Numbered from the stretch's first letter, positions 19,801-32,274 are shown. The stretch: DNA of 64,000 bases from Rheum nobile (GCA_027886185.1 WOAB01000528.1:1922001-1986000); one strand, 5' to 3'. Notes: generated by a model from the letters alone, not told the origin. Made by a program: numbers and translations.

Positions 19801-20919
19801 TGTTAGGAAATGGAACTCTGGAACTTCGGTTCCCCTGAGAGTTCTTTTCCTCAGTTTCTCTACTTTTGAAGATGACAAATATTTTGATACTAAAGTTTTA
19901 TCTCAAAGATGTGTGTTAAGGAACCACATGATAATTGTCGAAACCTTGGAAGCCAAACAAGACAAAAGAACCAAGCAGCAAGCCAAAGGAACCCAGGTGT
20001 GCCCAGAAATGCAACACGTGATCTTGCATTTTCCGAGAAATCTGGGAACACCAAACCTCAGACAAAAGATGGTGAAAGCGACTTGAGCGAAGCTTCCGAA
20101 AGCCTGCCACCATCCAAGAGCAAGACTCCAAGATGCCTAGAACGATGAACCTCAGACAAAGGTACTGAAAGCGATAGCTCATAGAGATGTCACCATCCAG
20201 AGGACAGTTCCAAAGTGCCGAGCTTGTTGAACCTCGGACGAAAGGAGTTGGACAACGACTTGGCAGACTTGTCCGAAGTAGTTGACCAACCTATGTGGAT
20301 TCTGAGCTGCCTAGATTGTTGTTACATGTCAAAGATAGCGTGAATCAAGGATCACCACACATCCTAGGGCAAGCTCGCTCTGTGGGAACCAAGAGCAGAT
20401 CCAACCTCGAGCATCCACTATATAAGGAAGATAAGCTCCGTTGTTATCTTCAAGCATTGAGATAGAATCACACTCCATAGCAAATATCAAAGTGTGAAGC
20501 TTCAAACAGATAGTCAAACAGAATCTAGATCAAGAGGAACCAGTCAAGGAATCGGAGAGCTGTGTGCTAAGTTCTTGTGACTGTAAGTGAGTTAGTTCCT
20601 TGGTGTTAAGGGCTGCTTCTTGGATTGATTATAATGTGTGTTAAGTTATCTAGGATTGTCTAACTGTGTATAAGGCAAAGAAACTGTGTGTTTGTTCCTA
20701 GGATAAGCTGTAACCAAAGAGATAAGAAATCAAGAAGTAGACCTTGAAATCCTTTCGAAAGAAAGGTAGTGGTTTTTATCCTAGATTGCTAGTTGGCATT
20801 CAAATGTTTCCACTATAAGGAACTTGTTCATTTATTTGATTGTTTATTTCCGCTGCGAAGGGAACTGGAATCTGTATTCTCAGTTCCCTTGTTATTAATC
20901 TAACAATCATGATCCTACA
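19801..20919 (+). repeat. 5' LTR of element 2
   Basis: Begins TGTTAGGAAAT, ends GATCCTACA; TATA box TATATAAGG near 20419. The upstream words ACCTC(A/G)GAC recur as in element 1. Confidence 0.92.
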
Positions 20920-20921
20920 AT

Positions 20922-20933
20922 TGGTATCAGAGC
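20922..20933 (+). other. Primer binding site, initiator tRNA-Met (element 2)
   Basis: TGGTATCAGAGC two bases after the 5' LTR, identical to element 1. Confidence 0.9.
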
Positions 20934-20969
20934 AGGAAAAGCTCTAGATCTTTGTTAAGTTTGCAGATC

Positions 20970-23004
20970 ATGTCTCAACCAAGCAAGTTTGAGCTCGAAA
21001 TCTCCACCAACAAGCCACATCTCCGAAAGAAGGGAGAAGAAATATGGTGGAAAAGTGCATGGAAAGCCACATAAAGACCAACGACTACCAATGTTGGAGG
21101 ATAGTCGAAAATGGAGACGGCTATGTCGATCTCAATCAGAAGGAAGAAGACTGGAAACCTGAGCACTATGTCATCATGGAAAAGAATGCCAAGGATAGAC
21201 AGTTCATTATCAATGGACTGGACAGAGAAGACATGGACAAAGTCATAGGAATCAAGACGGCAAAGGAGATGTGGAGAGCACTCAAAGATATGCATGAAGG
21301 AAGTGATGAGCTAAAGCAAAGCAGGAACTTTGCTTTGGAAGGAGAATACCACACCTTCAAAATGATGGAAACTGAAACCATCTCAGAATACTACTCTCGG
21401 TTCAACAGGCTGATTGGAAAGCTAAAACGGCTGGAGTCAACCTCGATGAAGTCTCCAAGTCACTGGTGGTTATCAATGGACTCAACTCTAAGTTCACCCT
21501 CATCAAGGGAATCATGAAGAATACTCCAGGCATCCAATCTCTTCCCTTGACTCAAGTCATAGGGAAACTGGAGGTTGAAGAAGGAGAACACAACAAAGTC
21601 AATGCCGACAAGAAACTGGAGAAAGGAATTGCCCTCAAGATCTCCAAAGCCTTCTCAAGGCTTGAGATAGAGCAGGAGAACTCAGACCTAGAAGAAGAGG
21701 AGGACGAACTTATAGCTCTCTTCACAAAGAATATCAAAAAATTCTTTGTGAAGGGAAGGTTCCAAAAGGGCAGTTCCTCTCACAATGGACCAAGGAGAGA
21801 TCTCAAAGAAGTCTCTTGTTATGAGTGCAAAGAAAAGGGACACTACGCTAAGAACTATCCCAACAAGGAAGACTCCAAAGAAGATGAAAGACCTCAGAGG
21901 AAGAAGGCTCTTGTGGCCTCATGGGGAGAAGACTCAGATGAGGAACTGGATCTGAGTGGTTTCTCTAGAGGAAGATGTCTCATGGCAAAAGGAGATTCAA
22001 GAGACTCAGAAGACCTTGAGGTAACTTTTGACGACTTCCTAAAAACTCTAGTTGATTGTGATAAGAAACAACTTCTAAAGATCATAAAGAAACTAGGAAA
22101 GGAAACCAGTTTCCTTCAATAAAAACTTGATGATTGTGAAGATGAAATTGCTTGCTTGACTATTGAGAATTCTGTGTGGAGTAAGAAACTTGATGAAACT
22201 GAGAAAGATCTAGCTGAAACCCACTCCAAACTCATTAATATTAGAAATGTGCATGCCAGTCACCTTAAAATCTGCAAATCTTGTGATGAAACTAGCATAG
22301 ACTTAGCTAAAGTTCCTATGCATGATAACCTACCTGGAAATGCTATGCTTCAATCTATAATTGATAGGTTAGACATTCTCACTGACTCTATAAATGAAAA
22401 AACTATTAATCAAACTGTCTTTGTGAGACAACGTCATGGAATTGGATATATTGATAACAAGACGAATAATGATGCTGAAGATGAAAAGGCTAGACGAGAA
22501 CTTGTTGAGATGAATGAGAACCTCAGTACTGCTCTTGCCACTTCTCAAGATAGGAATCAATTCCTATTAGAGAAGATCATGGTTCTTGAGAACAAGGCTG
22601 AGGTTGCCAAACGTCTCAATAAAAGTTCTCAAAGTCCTAAGAGGGAACCTAAGGGAAAAGAAAAGGTATCCCTTGAGGACAAGTGGTTCACTAACTCCTT
22701 TGCTCACAAAAGGTATGTGGACATGGCTCATGGTAAGGTTAGAAACAATGTTGATTTCAACAAAAGAAAAACTGAGAAACGGTTTAGGCCAGGAAAGGGA
22801 AAATATGGTCATGTTGTTTACAATCGTTTGTGTTACTATTGTGGCAAGAATGATCATTACAACACTGATTGTCCTAAGAAAAGGAATTTTGAAAATGAGG
22901 AAAGAGCCTATTACCATGAAAGGAACCACTTCCCTGATCATTCACAGACTCGCAATGCTAATCCCCCCAATAAAGCCAAGCTTCACTGGGTTCAGAAATC
23001 TTAG
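20970..23004 (+). pseudogene. gag: Gag of element 2, broken
   Basis: Homologous to the element 1 Gag throughout. Lesions seen: a 1-bp deletion at about 21050 (GGTGG where element 1 has GGTGGG), a 1-bp deletion near 21427, and TAA at 22120-22122 where element 1 has CAG. The first zinc knuckle keeps its first Cys but has lost the last one (TAT at 21856-21858, giving NYPNK). The second knuckle, CYYCGKNDHYNTDC, is intact in its ligands. The frame closes with TAG at 23002-23004, the same position and codon as in element 1. Confidence 0.85.
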
Positions 23005-23809
23005 TTTTCCTACGTGCAGAAAGAAGAGAGGCAACCCCAACTATGGTACATTGACAGCGGTTGCTCGTGCCACATGACCAGAAGAAGAAATCAAATGACC
23101 TCTCTTCAACCTCTCCAAGGAGGGAACATCTCTTTTGGAGACAAAAGTAAAGGGAAAATTTGTGAAATAGGAACTGTGAATCTCAATGACCACATTAAGG
23201 TAAACAAAGTTCACCTTGTTGATAATCTTGCTTTTGATCTAATTAGTGTGTCACAGCTGTGTGATCAAGGATACAATGAAGTTAGATTCAAATCAAATGA
23301 ATGTACTGTCCTTGACTCCTCGGGACAAATTATCCTAAAAGGTAAGATGCTCAACAATGTGTATGTTGTTGACCCATCCTTCGTTCCCAAGGAGAAACTT
23401 TGTTTCTCAACTGTGAATGATCAAACGAACTTGTGGCATCAACGTCTTGGTCATGCTAGCACCAAATTGATCCAAAAGCTACACTCAAAAGAGCTAGTCA
23501 GAGGCCTCCCAAAGCTAAGTGGCAAATCTGAAGAACCATGCTCAGACTATGTAAGAGGGAAACAAGCTCGGAGTTCCTTCAAATCCAAGAACGTGGTAAG
23601 TTCCTCAAGGTCTCTTGAACTCATTCACATGGACCTTTGTGGACCTATGAGAGTTCAAAGCCTAGGAGGAAACATGTATATTTTTGTTCTCTTCGATGAC
23701 TTCTCTCGTTTCTCTTGGACTATTTTCATAAAATCTAAAAGTGAAGTCATTGGACGTTTTAAGGATCTGGTTCTCGACTGTTCCATTAATTCTATTCGTT
23801 CTGACCATG
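23005..23809 (+). pseudogene. pol: Pol of element 2, first piece (protease and integrase start)
   Basis: Continues in the gag frame right after the TAG, so in this copy one stop separates gag from pol. The protease motif DSGCSCHM is intact. In the integrase finger CSDC has become CSDY (TAT at 23548-23550), removing a zinc ligand. Six codons present in element 1 (PLLEKS region) are missing in frame near 23779. The piece ends in the catalytic RSDH where the chromovirus inserted (CCATG duplication). Confidence 0.85.
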
Positions 23810-24615
23810 TGATGTGACCCAGTCCCCTATTTCTGCTACAGAAGAGGAAGACGCCATGCGACTCCCACCTACAGGCCTGATCACCCGGTCCAGAGCGAAG
23901 CGTGTCCAAGCCGCGACACAATCTTTAGTGACCAGACTTGTAGCCAGTCACGGCCAGATCACTACAGCGCCCGAGCTTCTGTGTCTCGTCAGTATAGCCG
24001 TGACTGACTCCTCTACAGCGACATCGAGCCAGATTGATACATTACTTGTGTAGTACATTTTTAGACATTATTTTTATTTTCAGTAGCTGCTATTTCTGGG
24101 TGGTTTCCGTTTATGTTAAATGGGCCGCTAGAATTAGTAACTAGAGGGTCTGGCCCATTAGGTCACCTCTCTAGTATAAATACTCTCTTTTGTCTTGTTT
24201 TCTAATTACGTCGAAATAGAGCTTGTTTTCCAGTCGAGTAATCTCCTGCAAACCCGGGCCTTGACGTCACAAAGTTAACGCGTTCCTAGTCGAATTATCC
24301 TGGCGCGTTAACTCGGTTACCAATCTATCCAGTTACGATCCGCAAACCCGAGACAAGAACTAACCCTAGTTCTTGCCTCCCCACCAAACACAAACCGTAA
24401 TCCACGGCAGCCACCACCCCTTCACCTTCACGGCTGCCTCCTTCTCCACCACCAATCCGCCGCCGATCAACCACCATCACCACCGCTGCTCCGCCGCTCG
24501 CTCCACCACAGTCCGCCACCCCTTCTCCTCTTTCCGACGAGTTGAACGGCCTACTACGGATTCAATCGATCCTGTGACAGCGAATCGTGGTCTTTCCCCG
24601 GACAAGGTCACATCA
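23810..24615 (+). repeat. 5' LTR of the chromovirus
   Basis: Starts TGATGTGACCCAG and ends GGTCACATCA, so the LTR has 10-bp inverted ends. TATA box TATAAATA at 24175-24182. It contains an open frame reading PPTGLITRSRAKRVQ, the polyprotein tail, which has coding meaning only in the 3' copy. Confidence 0.9.
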
Positions 24616-24617
24616 AC

Positions 24618-24630
24618 TGGCATTAGAGCC
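24618..24630 (+). other. Primer binding site of the chromovirus (variant)
   Basis: TGGCATTAGAGCC, two transitions away from the canonical tRNA-Met site TGGTATCAGAGCC, two bases after the LTR. Confidence 0.7.
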
Positions 24631-25784
24631 TTCGAATCGCGTAAGTTGTTCCAACTCTTCATCTAATCACTCATTCGCTTCCGCAAATCAATTCCTGCAT
24701 ATCAAAAAAAAAACCTAGATCTTGTTCTAGGAACCAATTTTTTTTTCCCTTGCATTTCAATCTGAAAAACCAAAAGTAAACCCTAGGTTTGGTGGTTGAG
24801 AAATTCAATCATCATCAAAACCCACAAAACAATTTTTTTTTCCCTGCATAACCGAACCATTCTCACCAATTTTCTGCAATTTCTTTTTTTTGTTTGGTTC
24901 TTGATTGTGTTGATTGAAGATTCGCTTGCATATAGGCTTATTAGTTCGTTTACAACTTCGTTTACCTTGTGTGCGTCAAAAATCTACATCTTCGCAATCC
25001 CCTTTCTACTTCACACTTGAATCCTGCACCCAGATTTTTTTTTTAATTTGGTTCGCTGCACTGTGTTCGTCAATAGCTGCTTTTGTTGTGCGTTATTTGC
25101 TGATGTGCTGAATTATGTGCACAATTTGCTTCGGTTGTACGTGGTTGCATTTGCTGAAGTTTCGTTGATTGCAATTGTTGATTTCCACTGATTTTGTCTC
25201 TTGCGGCATTCGTGAGCAATTTGTTGGTTGTTCGTAACTTTCTCTTTCACGGCAGCGTAGTCAACGAGCCCTAGTTTCTCAAAAACATAAAAAAAAAAGA
25301 AAAAAAGGGGGTTGTTTCAAAAAAAAAAACCAACAGCTGTTCGTATCAAAAACAAAAAAAAACAAAAAAAAATTTGAGACCACACAAGCCAAAATAAGGC
25401 AAGTGCGTCTCTTCGCAGTGCAGGAAGGGAGAACCCGGTTTGATCCTGGCACCTTCAACCCCAAGTTTCGCAGTGATTCATTTACCATCTTCTATATCTC
25501 TCACTGTCTGGGTTGCACATCTTGGTTGGCTGTGTTGTGCTTACTTCTGTGCTTATATCCTTGCATATCTACTTTCAACATTTTCTTTGCTGAGCATTGC
25601 CTGGATTTTGTTGATTATTGTGTGAGTTGTCGTAAGCCTGCTCGTAACCGCCCTCACGGCCAGCCAGAGTAGTTCCCGAGTGATTGTTTGTTGAGTTCGG
25701 TTCTACTTACCTTTTTGTTGATCCTCTGTTGCTGTTGTTGTTCGCTTTGATCCTGTGGTTTGCCATTTCTTGCTTTCAGGTACC
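24631..25784 (+). other. Untranslated leader of the chromovirus
   Basis: About 1.15 kb without a credible gene, rich in poly-T and poly-A runs (for example 25285-25375). A pyrimidine-rich TTGCTTTCAG ends just before the gag ATG at 25785 and could be a splice acceptor (inference). Confidence 0.5.
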
Positions 25785-27560
25785 ATGTTAGGCGAAGATA
25801 TCACCCAAGACACTGGCACGGAGACTGCTGCACAGAAAATGCTCTGAGAGATGCATGCTACCAACCAAGCATTGGCCGCGCAGTTCGCCGAATTCCAGCG
25901 TCAGATGCTGGATATTGTCGCTCGTCAACAATCGACCACGGTCCCTACGCTGGTGTCTGCTTCGGATCCGCCGCTTGTTCCGACTCCTCCAGTAGCTTCT
26001 GCTCCGGAACAAATACAGGCTGATGAGTTAGGCGCCCTCGCCCTGGCAAAGGCGAAGGGAAAAGCTGCAATGCTTCCTTCTACATCGGATGCCGGGCAGC
26101 TGAAACACCTAGACTCGCAGCGAGGAAGCATTATGGATCAGTAATGTCGTCGACAACGCAGGTCTGTGCAGGTTGTCATCCAGGAAGAGAACCTTGCAGC
26201 TGCAGATGCTGATGCTGAGAGTTCCCAGGAGGAACAAGAGGACGATCAGGTTCATTCCAGTGGTCGCCAGAGACAAGGCCGCTCAAACCTGCAACGGTCT
26301 GGTTCACACCTACAGCAGCGTCAGCGTCAACGGCAAACCAATTTTGTGCCGTTTGATATTGATGCTTACCAGGATCACCAGAGTGAACGGACTCCTCTTT
26401 ATTCTGATGAGGAGGATGAGTTCGATGAGTATGATCTTGAGGAGGACTAGGGTCAGTTTGGGTATGCTGTTGGTTTCCACCCACCCCTACAGGACCCCCC
26501 TGAGCTACAGCATCACTCTACCAGTTATGTTCCACCTCCCCGCTTGCCTTAGAATCAGGAGGCTTATTGGAATGCAGTTCAGCCAGGGCGCCAACCACAT
26601 GCACGACAGCCTCAGCGCCCCGCTGCAGCACTACAGCGTCCGCGACATCCTGCACGTGTTCCACAACAGTATGGCGCTCGTCAATTCGAGCCCAGGGCGG
26701 ACCTTGCAGCTCGGTTTCCTGACCTCCAAGGTCAACCACAAGCACACCGATGTGACGTGAAGGTAAAAATTAAGAAATTTCATGGCTTATATGATCCTTC
26801 TGTCTTTCTTGAGTGGGTGCAGAACACAGAGCACGTGTTGCACCATTTGACTGTCCCTGAGTATGAGAAGGTCAATCTCGTAACTCTGCACTTTGAGGAC
26901 GTTGCACAGACGTGGTGGCAACGTATCACGCAGCAGCATTACCGGATGGGTTGGGCACCCATTACTGAGTGGCATCAGCTTGTGCACATCATGACTGGGA
27001 AGTATGTACCTTCCACTTACAAGGAGCAGATGCGAACCGATATTGCTCGTGCGCGACAGGGGACAGATTCCCCTCAGGAGTTCTTCGCCCGCTTGGAGGA
27101 AATGTACTTCAAGGCTGGCGCAAGTGTGGCTCCCGGTACTTTGAGGACGAGGTTTATCACTGGGCTGAACCAGCCTATCCAGGATCAGGTTGACGTCCTG
27201 CCCATTCGGGACCTCAACAATGTTGTGCATACTGCGCAAAAGCTCTACCTTCAGCACCAGCGCCAGAGACAGAGACCGTGGCAGTCCACGACTTCTTCCA
27301 GGTATGATTCTAGACCCTTTCCTTCGGTTTCAGGCACTGACCCTATTTCTACATCTAGTGCCCCTAGACAGGACAGGAGAAGCACAGGTATTGCATCTGC
27401 TATAGTGACGCCGAGAGCAGCCCCGTCTGCTCCTGCTCGCCGTCCGCCGCTACCGTCTACAGATCCCGCTCATCCTGACAGAGCACGAGATGTGGAGTGT
27501 TACAGGTGTGGAGGAAGAGGACATATCCAGATGAATTGTCCCAACGCCAAGAAGGTCCTC
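25785..27560 (+). pseudogene. gag: Gag of the chromovirus, with four in-frame stops
   Basis: One frame runs from ATG 25785 with stops TGA 25845, TAA 26142, TAG 26448 and TAG near 26550. The remaining sequence is collinear with Ty3 Gag. 26757-27250 is the capsid domain (LTVPEYEKVNLVTLHF, then WWQRITQQHY). The zinc knuckle CYRCGGRGHIQMNC is at 27498-27539 and intact. The N-terminal part is Gln/Pro-rich and acidic. The stops cluster upstream of the capsid domain. Confidence 0.82.
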
Positions 27561-28177
27561 TTCTCCACCCAATCTGCCGGTTATGAGAGTTACGACGACG
27601 AGGATGACGCCGTCGAGACAGACCCTGCAGTTGTGTTTACAGCCGACGCTGAGGGCTGTGTGGTCAACACTTCTGACCACCGTGACGACCAGACCTACCA
27701 CTTCGCTTTGGTCACACGACGCGTACTGAGCGTCAAGGAGGGTGACCTCGCTGCACAGAGGGAGAACTTGTTTCATGCTCGAGTCAAGCTTCAAAATGCT
27801 TCTCTGAGTGTGATCATTGATGGGGGATCTTGCTGCAACTTAATCAATGAGAAGGTTGTCCGTCACTTCAACCTTCCAACCACTCCTCACCCCACTCCCT
27901 ATGGTCTACAGTGGATCTCAGACGGTTCAAGTAACACCGTATCACAGCAGTGTCTTATTTCATTTCTATTGGCCCTTACAGCGATACTGTGCTTTGTGAT
28001 GTTACCGCCATGGACGCTACCCACTTGCTTCTGGGACGTCCATGGTTATATGATCGTCGCGTGCTTCATGACGGGTATTTGAACACTTACATGTTCAATT
28101 ACCACGGGAGGCACGTGACCCTCTTACCCATGAGTCCGCCGGAAATTTTGCAGGACCAGGCCGAGCGCCAACGCTAG
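27561..28177 (+). pseudogene. Protease of the chromovirus, frameshifted
   Basis: Aspartic protease with active site VIIDGGSCCNLI at about 27810-27845 and the second conserved block LLLGRPWLYDR at about 28020. The two lie in different frames; a +1 shift near 27955 separates them. Confidence 0.75.
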
Positions 28178-28229
28178 AGGGCAATCGAGGCCGCCAGAGC
28201 TCCGCCTGTAATGACACCAACCAGGGAAA

Positions 28230-28440
28230 ATGCCAGAGGACAACTCGGCCGAGTCAGCGACCGAGTTGTGGCAGCAGACGGAAACTCGGCCACCAACTCG
28301 ACCGAGTTGTGGCCCGAGTCAGCGCAACGGTCAGAAACTCGGCCAGAAACTCGACCAAGTTCTGGCCCGAGTCATGACCCCATCCGACAACACGGTCAGC
28401 AACTCGGCCGAGTTGTTGACCGAGTCAGGGGCTGTTCTGG
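28230..28440 (+). repeat. Array of CTCGG/CCGAG palindromic words between protease and RT
   Basis: About fifteen ACTCGGCC or CCGAGT words in about 200 bp, several paired as ACTCGGCCGAGT palindromes (for example near 28245 and 28403). The same words form the repeat array of the Athila-type LTR at 37727-38045. It is translated as low-complexity linker text in any frame. Confidence 0.85.
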
Positions 28441-28810
28441 CCCCTCGACCGTTTTCCCGTCTCTTCCTGTGTCTTCGCCTTCTTTGTCCTCTGGAAGGTC
28501 TTCTGCATCTACAGGTAAGTCTTCTACCCCTGGCATTACTTTACGCTTACCTTCTACAGGTTCGGGAGGCTTACCTTCTTCCTCAGCTGCTTCTGCATCT
28601 ACCTTGCGGGGCACTTGTGAACCCATAGTTCTTCTGGCAAAACACAGGGACCTCACACCGGCACTTCAAGGCAAGTCTGCTTGTTTCCTTCTTATCCCTC
28701 GCCTTTGTGCCACTACTACGACAGAGCCCGCACTTCCGCCTGTAATTTTGTCTGTTTTGCAGAAATTTGAGGATATCATGCCTGACGAGCTTCCACCAGG
28801 TCTGCCTCCA

Positions 28811-28988
28811 GTGCGTGGTATTGAGCACCAGATAGATTTCATCCCAGGCGCTTCTCTGCCGAACCGCGCTGCCTACAGAGCTTCTCCTGGGCGCTTCCAG
28901 TGCGTGGTATTGAGCACCAGATAGATTTCATCCCAGGCGCTTCTCTGCCGAACCGCGTTGCCTACAGAGCTTCTCCTGGGGAAACAAA
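28811..28988 (+). repeat. 89-bp tandem duplication at the start of RT
   Basis: 28811-28899 is repeated almost exactly at 28900-28988 (begins GTGCGTGGTATTGAGCAC). As 89 is not a multiple of 3, it breaks the reading frame before RT. Confidence 0.9.
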
Positions 28989-31457
28989 GGAATTGCATCG
29001 ACATGTCCAAGATCTTTTGGACAAGGGTGTTGTGCGGGAAAGCTTGAGCCCCTGCGCCGTTCCTGTGATTCTGGTGCCGAAGAAGGATGGGACTTGGAGG
29101 ATGTGTGTGGACTGTCGCGCCATCAACTAGATCACCATCAAGTACCGCCATCCCATTCCGCGCCTCGATGATATGCTGGACGAGATGCATGGTGCCACCT
29201 TGTTCTCCAAGATTGATCTTCGGAGTGGCTACCACCAGATTCGTGTGAAGGAAGGCGATGAATGGAAGACGGCGTTTAAGACCAAGTACGGTCTCTACGA
29301 GTGGTTAGTTATGCCCTTTGGATTGACCAATGCACCATCGACATTCATGCACCTCATGAACCATGTGCTTCGATCTTTTCTAGGGAAGTTTGTAGTCATT
29401 TACTTTGATGATATACTTGTCTATTCTCGTAGTTTGTCTGTGCATGTTGACCATCTTAGACAGGTACTAGAGTGCTTGAGGAAGGAGAGCTTGTATGTCA
29501 ACAAAGGTAAGTGCGTTTTCTGCTCTGAATCCACAAACTTTCTTGGTTTCATTATTTCCAGGGATGGCTTACGTGTGGACGAAGAGAAGATACGCGCCAT
29601 CAAGGAGTGGCCTACTTCGACTATGCCCACTCAGGTTCGCTCGTTCTTAGGGCTGGCCGGATTCTACAGGAGGATCATTCGCGACTTCAGTAGCATAGCC
29701 GCTCCTCTGCACGAGCTGACCAAGAAGGCGACGTCCATCACCTGGCTTTCGCGACAGATGTTGCTTTTGTCGCCCTGAAGGAAGCCCTATGTCGGGCACC
29801 CTTGCTGCAGTTGCCTGACTTCACTCGTCGGTTCGAGGTGGAGTGTGACGCTTTCGACTATGGCATAGGCGGTGTTCTGCTGCAGGAAAGGCGTCCTATC
29901 GCCTATTTTTCAGAGAAGCTTCCAGGTGCTCAACTGAACTACCCGACGTATGACAAGGAGTTATACGCGCTGATCCGGGTTCTGAAGACTTGGCAGCACT
30001 ACCTCTGGCCGAGTGAGTTTGTGATTCATTCGGATCATGATGCCCTAGCCTATCTGAAGAGCCAGACGACCCTCAACCGTAGACATGCTAGGTGGGTCGA
30101 GTTCATGGCGACATTTCCATACCTGATCATGCACAAAAAAGGTAAGGAGAATGTGGTTGCCGATGCCCTTTCTCGCAGGTACGTGCTTATCACTCATCTC
30201 CAGTCTCGTTTATTGGGTTTTGCATTGCTCAAGGATTTGTATGCTGATGATGTTTTCTTTAAAGACATCTTTGAGCAATGTACACTCAGCAGAGAGCATG
30301 ACACGTATTTCCTGGATGACGGGTATCTGTACAAGGCTGGGAAACTTTGTATTCCCACGTCTTCTGTCAGGCACTTGTTACTGCAGGAAGCACATGACAG
30401 CCGTGGGCATTTTGGGGTGTCTAAGACGCTTGCAGCACTTCGGGAGCACTTTTTCTGGCCAAAAATGGCCCAAAGTGTTACCAAGTATTGCCAGATTTGC
30501 GTGACATGCCAAAAGGCTAAGGCGCGATCGAGTCGACATGGTCTCTACATGCCCCTCCCCATTCCTGTGGCCCCGTGGGAAGATCTTTCCATGGATTTTA
30601 TCACTGGATTGCCTATGTCTCGGCGTGGTAGAGATAGCATCTTTGTAGTTGTCGACAGGTTCTCCAAGATGGCACATTTCATTGCCTGCAAGAACACCAA
30701 CAATGCTACGGACATCGCTGGATTGTTTTTTGAGCATGTGGTGCGCTTGCATGGTATCCCTAAAACTATTGTTAGTGATAGGGATACCAAATTTGTAGTC
30801 CATTTCTGGAGAATCTTGTGGGGTAAGCTAGGCACCAAACTCCTATTTTCTACTAGCTATCACCCACAGACGGATGGTCAGACGGAGGTGACCAACCGTA
30901 CCTTGGGAGCCCTCTTACGGACGGTTCTCAAGGCAACCCCACGCAGGTGGAAGGACTTACTTGCTACAGTTGAGTTTTCCTATAACAGGTCCAGGCACTC
31001 TGCGACGAAGTTGACTCCTTTCGAGGTCGTTTATGGAAGGAATCCGCTGACGCCGCTGGACTTGACGCCATACCCGCTATAGGACCAGGAGAACTTTGCT
31101 GCTGGCAAGTTGGCTGAGCACATTCAAGAGCTGCACAAGAGGACACGCGCACAGCTGGAGCGACGTGCGCTACAATACTCAGCCCAGAAGAACAAGGGCA
31201 GGCGCCGCGTGATCTTCGCCCCGGGCGACTTGGTTTGGCTTCACTTGCGGAAGGAGCGATTCCCTTCCGTCCGCAAGTCTAAGCTCGACCAACGGGGTGA
31301 TGGTCCATTTAGAGTTGTCAAGGCCATTGGCGACAACGCCTACCAGCTCGAGCTCCCGGACAAATATGGGGTCCATCCGACGTTCAACGTCGCCGACTTA
31401 GCACCATATGTTGAGCCCGAGTATGATGAGGGTGAAGCAGGGACGCTTCACACTTAA
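28900..31457 (+). pseudogene. pol: Pol of the chromovirus: RT, RNase H and integrase, with several breaks
   Basis: RT: KIDLRSGYHQIRV, MPFGLTNAPSTF and the catalytic YFDD at 29401-29412; an in-frame TAG at 29128-29130 replaces a Lys codon just before RT. A frameshift near 29760 precedes the RNase H (ECDAFDYGIGGVLLQ, YDKELYAL, then ADALSRR). The integrase has HX3H/CX2C (HDSRGHFG, CQICVTCQ) and the D, D, E residues in MDFITGLP, VSDRDTKF and GQTEVTNR. TAG at 31080-31082 interrupts the C-terminal domain (GDGPFRVVKAIGDNAY, FNVADLAPY). TAA at 31455-31457 ends this segment 11 bp before the 3' LTR; the family-type tail PITRSRAKRVQ follows in the same frame inside the LTR. Confidence 0.88.
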
Positions 31458-31468
31458 GTGGGGGAGGG

Positions 31469-32274
31469 TGATGTGACCCAATCCCCTATGTCTGCTACAG
31501 AGGAGGAAGACGCCATGCGACTCCCACCTACAGGCCCGATCACCCGGTCCAGAGCGAAGCGTGTCCAAGCCGCGACACAATCTTTAGTGAGCAGACTTGT
31601 AGCCAGTCACGGCCAGATCACTACAGCGCCCAAGCTTCTGTGTCTCATCAGTATAGCCGTGACTGACTCCTCTACAGCGACATCGAGCCAGATTGATACA
31701 TTACTTGTGTAGTATATTTTTAGACATTATTTCTATTTTCAGTAGCTGCTATTTCTGGGTGGTTTCCGTTTATGTTAAATGGGCCGCTAGAATTAGTAAC
31801 TAGAGGGTCTGGCCCATTAGGTCACCTCTCTAGTATAAATACTCTCTTTTGTCTTGTTTTCTAATTACGTCGAAATAGAGCTTGTTTTCCAGTCGAGTAA
31901 TCTCCTGCAAACCCGGGCCCTGACGTCACAAAGTTAACGCGTTCCTAGTCGAATTATCCTGGCGCGTTAACTCGGTTACCAATTTATCCAGTTACGATCC
32001 GCAAACCCGAGACAAGAACTAACCCTAGTTTTTGCCACCCCACCAAACACAAACCCTAATCCACGGCAGCCACCACCCCTTCACCTTCACGGCTGCCTCC
32101 TTCTCCACCACCAATCCGCCGCCGATCAACCACCATCACCACCGCTGCTCCGCTGCTCGCTCCACCACAGTCCGCTGCCCCTTCTCCCCTTTCCGACGAG
32201 TTGAACGCCCTACTACGGATCCAATCGATCCCGTGACAGCGAATCGTGGTCTTTCCCCGGACAAGGTCACATCA
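31469..32274 (+). repeat. 3' LTR of the chromovirus
   Basis: 806 bp, preceded by the polypurine tract GTGGGGGAGGG at 31459-31468. It contains the pol tail frame (31458-31712) and TATAAATA at 31834-31841. Followed by the CCATG target duplication. Confidence 0.9.

Larger units (their letters stand above)
23810..32274 (+). mobile_element. Chromovirus-like Ty3/gypsy retrotransposon, complete structure but inactive
   Basis: 8465 bp with two 806-bp LTRs (TGATGTGACC to GGTCACATCA) and the 5-bp target duplication CCATG (23805-23809 and 32275-32279). Domain order is gag, protease, RT, RNase H, integrase, which is Ty3. The pol tail is encoded in the 3' LTR, as in CRM-like chromoviruses; no chromodomain was recognised. 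About 21 differences between the LTRs were counted by eye (2.6 percent). Many stops and frameshifts. Confidence 0.9.

Noticed and set aside
25425..25460. Text like a tRNA B box in the chromovirus leader
   Set aside because: No A box at the right distance, no tail and no target duplication, so not a tRNA or SINE.
26176..26484. Minus-strand and shifted open frames over gag of the chromovirus
   Set aside because: Shadows of the gag frame; no independent support.
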